Shown: piece after piece, positions 63,366-64,000 of the stretch
Numbering within the stretch: position 1 is the first letter of the stretch
Layout of the letters: each line of letters begins with the position of its first letter
Assembly (NCBI RefSeq): GCF_002162035.1
Contig: NZ_CP021138.1
Span: 2,666,001 to 2,730,000 of the forward strand
DNA from: Sulfuriferula sp. AH1
Lineage (GTDB): Bacteria; Pseudomonadota; Gammaproteobacteria; Burkholderiales; Sulfuriferulaceae
Direction of reading: 5' to 3'
Length of the DNA stretch: 64,000 nt
Translations under genes and position numbers: made by a program
Notes under the pieces: model-generated
Database searches by the model: none
The model's input: the letters and a program-made list of their open reading frames with translations, nothing else
Told to the model about the DNA's origin: nothing

Positions 63366-63586
63366 GTGATTTTTGGCATTGCGGCCAATTGTGTTGTTTT
63401 TTTGCAACCGTAAAATTATTGTGATTTTCGTCATAAAAGCTTAATAAATCGCAACGACTCCTGGCTGAACTGGATGGCAATGCCCGCGCACTCACGAATT
63501 GCAGACATTAAAATCGCCAATCAGCAGCCCGTCCCAAACAATAATGGAAATCGGATGACGGGCCGTCGGCGAGATGAATTATATTT
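63366..63586. other. Intergenic region upstream of the porin
   Basis: The remainder of the 304-base gap between the porin and the permease gene (both leftward). AT-rich stretches with T-runs near 63400-63450 may bind regulators, and a hairpin GCCCGTC...GACGGGC (63527-63565, with a long loop) could end the upstream region. No open reading frame stands out. Confidence 0.35.
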
Positions 63587-64000
63587 TTACTGATACCGCA
63601 ATGCATCTATCGGATTCATCAGTGCCGCCCGGCGCGCGGGATAAAAGCCGAAAAAAATACCGACTGCGGCGGCAACGCCGAAGGCGAGCAGCATGATGTC
63701 GAACGTGACCATCACCGGAAAGCCGGCGAATTTTTGCACGGCCCATGCGCCGCCGACACCCAGACCGGCGCCGATCAGGCAGCCGATGAGCGAAATGGTG
63801 ACCGCCTCGAGCAGAAACTGCAGAAGGATATCGCGATTGCGGGCGCCAATGGCGATGCGTATGCCGATCTCGCGGGTGCGTTCGGTAACCGATACCAGCA
63901 TGATATTCATGATGCCGATACCGCCGACGATCAGGGAAATCGACGCGATCGCGCCCAGCACATAGGACATGATGCGCGTCGTGGAGGCGGCAGCCTCGGC
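63587..64000 (-). CDS. MacB/FtsX-like ABC transporter permease, C-terminal part (runs off right edge)
   Basis: The last 137 residues of a macrolide-export-type permease; the reading frame is open to the window edge. MSYVLGAIASISLIVGGIGIMNIMLVSVTERTREIGIRIAIGA is the MacB signature (key segment GGIGIMNIMLVSVTERTREI), and three membrane helices follow the FtsX-like pattern. The end GFYPARRAALMNPIDALRYQ is typical. Together with MacA and TolC such proteins export peptides, lipids or drugs. The ATPase half and the partner genes lie outside the window. Confidence 0.92.
   Translation of the reverse strand, partial: AEAAASTTRIMSYVLGAIASISLIVGGIGIMNIMLVSVTERTREIGIRIAIGARNRDILLQFLLEAVTISLIGCLIGAGLGVGGAWAVQKFAGFPVMVTFDIMLLAFGVAAAVGIFFGFYPARRAALMNPIDALRYQ

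Overview
The window looks like chromosome from a betaproteobacterium. The ribosomal operon has the proteobacterial layout (16S, tRNA-Ile, tRNA-Ala, 23S, 5S). The housekeeping gene orders (ftsY-ftsE-ftsX-rpoH, gmk-rpoZ-spoT, rplM-rpsI-argC-erpA, rph-rdgB-hemW, birA-coaX) and the ubiquinone genes (ubiC, ubiA, coq7) fit that class. By general impression of the 16S sequence and the DsrE-like periplasmic protein, a Nitrosomonadales/Sulfuricellaceae-type organism is possible, but this is a weak guess. The cbb3 oxidase operon shows a microaerobic or facultative respiratory lifestyle.

Layout. 1-3383: start of coaD, rsmD and a pair of M16 peptidases, all leftward. 3545-7054: ftsY, ftsE, ftsX and rpoH rightward; rpoH is preceded by a perfect CIRCE (HrcA) operator. 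7129-15582: a complete leftward cbb3 oxidase operon, ccoNOQP then ccoGHIS, ending in an unannotated 34-residue membrane peptide. 15734-19017: SCO1, an Rrf2 regulator, ubiA, ubiC and a periplasmic binding protein. 19094-29892: recG, ridA, a DacC-type carboxypeptidase, a His-tailed EamA transporter, a P-type proton ATPase, spoT, rpoZ and gmk. 29909-36894: a DUF1289 protein, a DsrE-like protein, yicC, a Ser/Thr kinase with a PP2C phosphatase, rph, rdgB, hemW and tcdA.

36935-43909 is an rRNA operon read leftward from two tandem promoters, with boxA sites and RNase III processing stems that can be read directly. Its 23S gene is split by a complete 1222-bp IS481-family element with 28-bp terminal inverted repeats and a 7-bp target duplication. 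This is the most striking feature of the window.

43939-64000: tyrS, an M23 peptidase, anmK, erpA, argC, rpsI, rplM, a YdcF-like protein, OsmC, coq7, dacB, a CigR-like protein, an extradiol dioxygenase, a PilZ protein, a cyclic-nucleotide-binding protein, birA, coaX, a SPOR protein, an HDOD protein, mscL, a porin and the end of a MacB-type permease.

Three genes (the kinase at 31805, coaX at 58454 and a phosphatase-like gene at 56986) each need one extra base in a G/C run to read through. That pattern suggests either sequencing error in the assembly or recent decay, and it should be settled before those genes are called broken.
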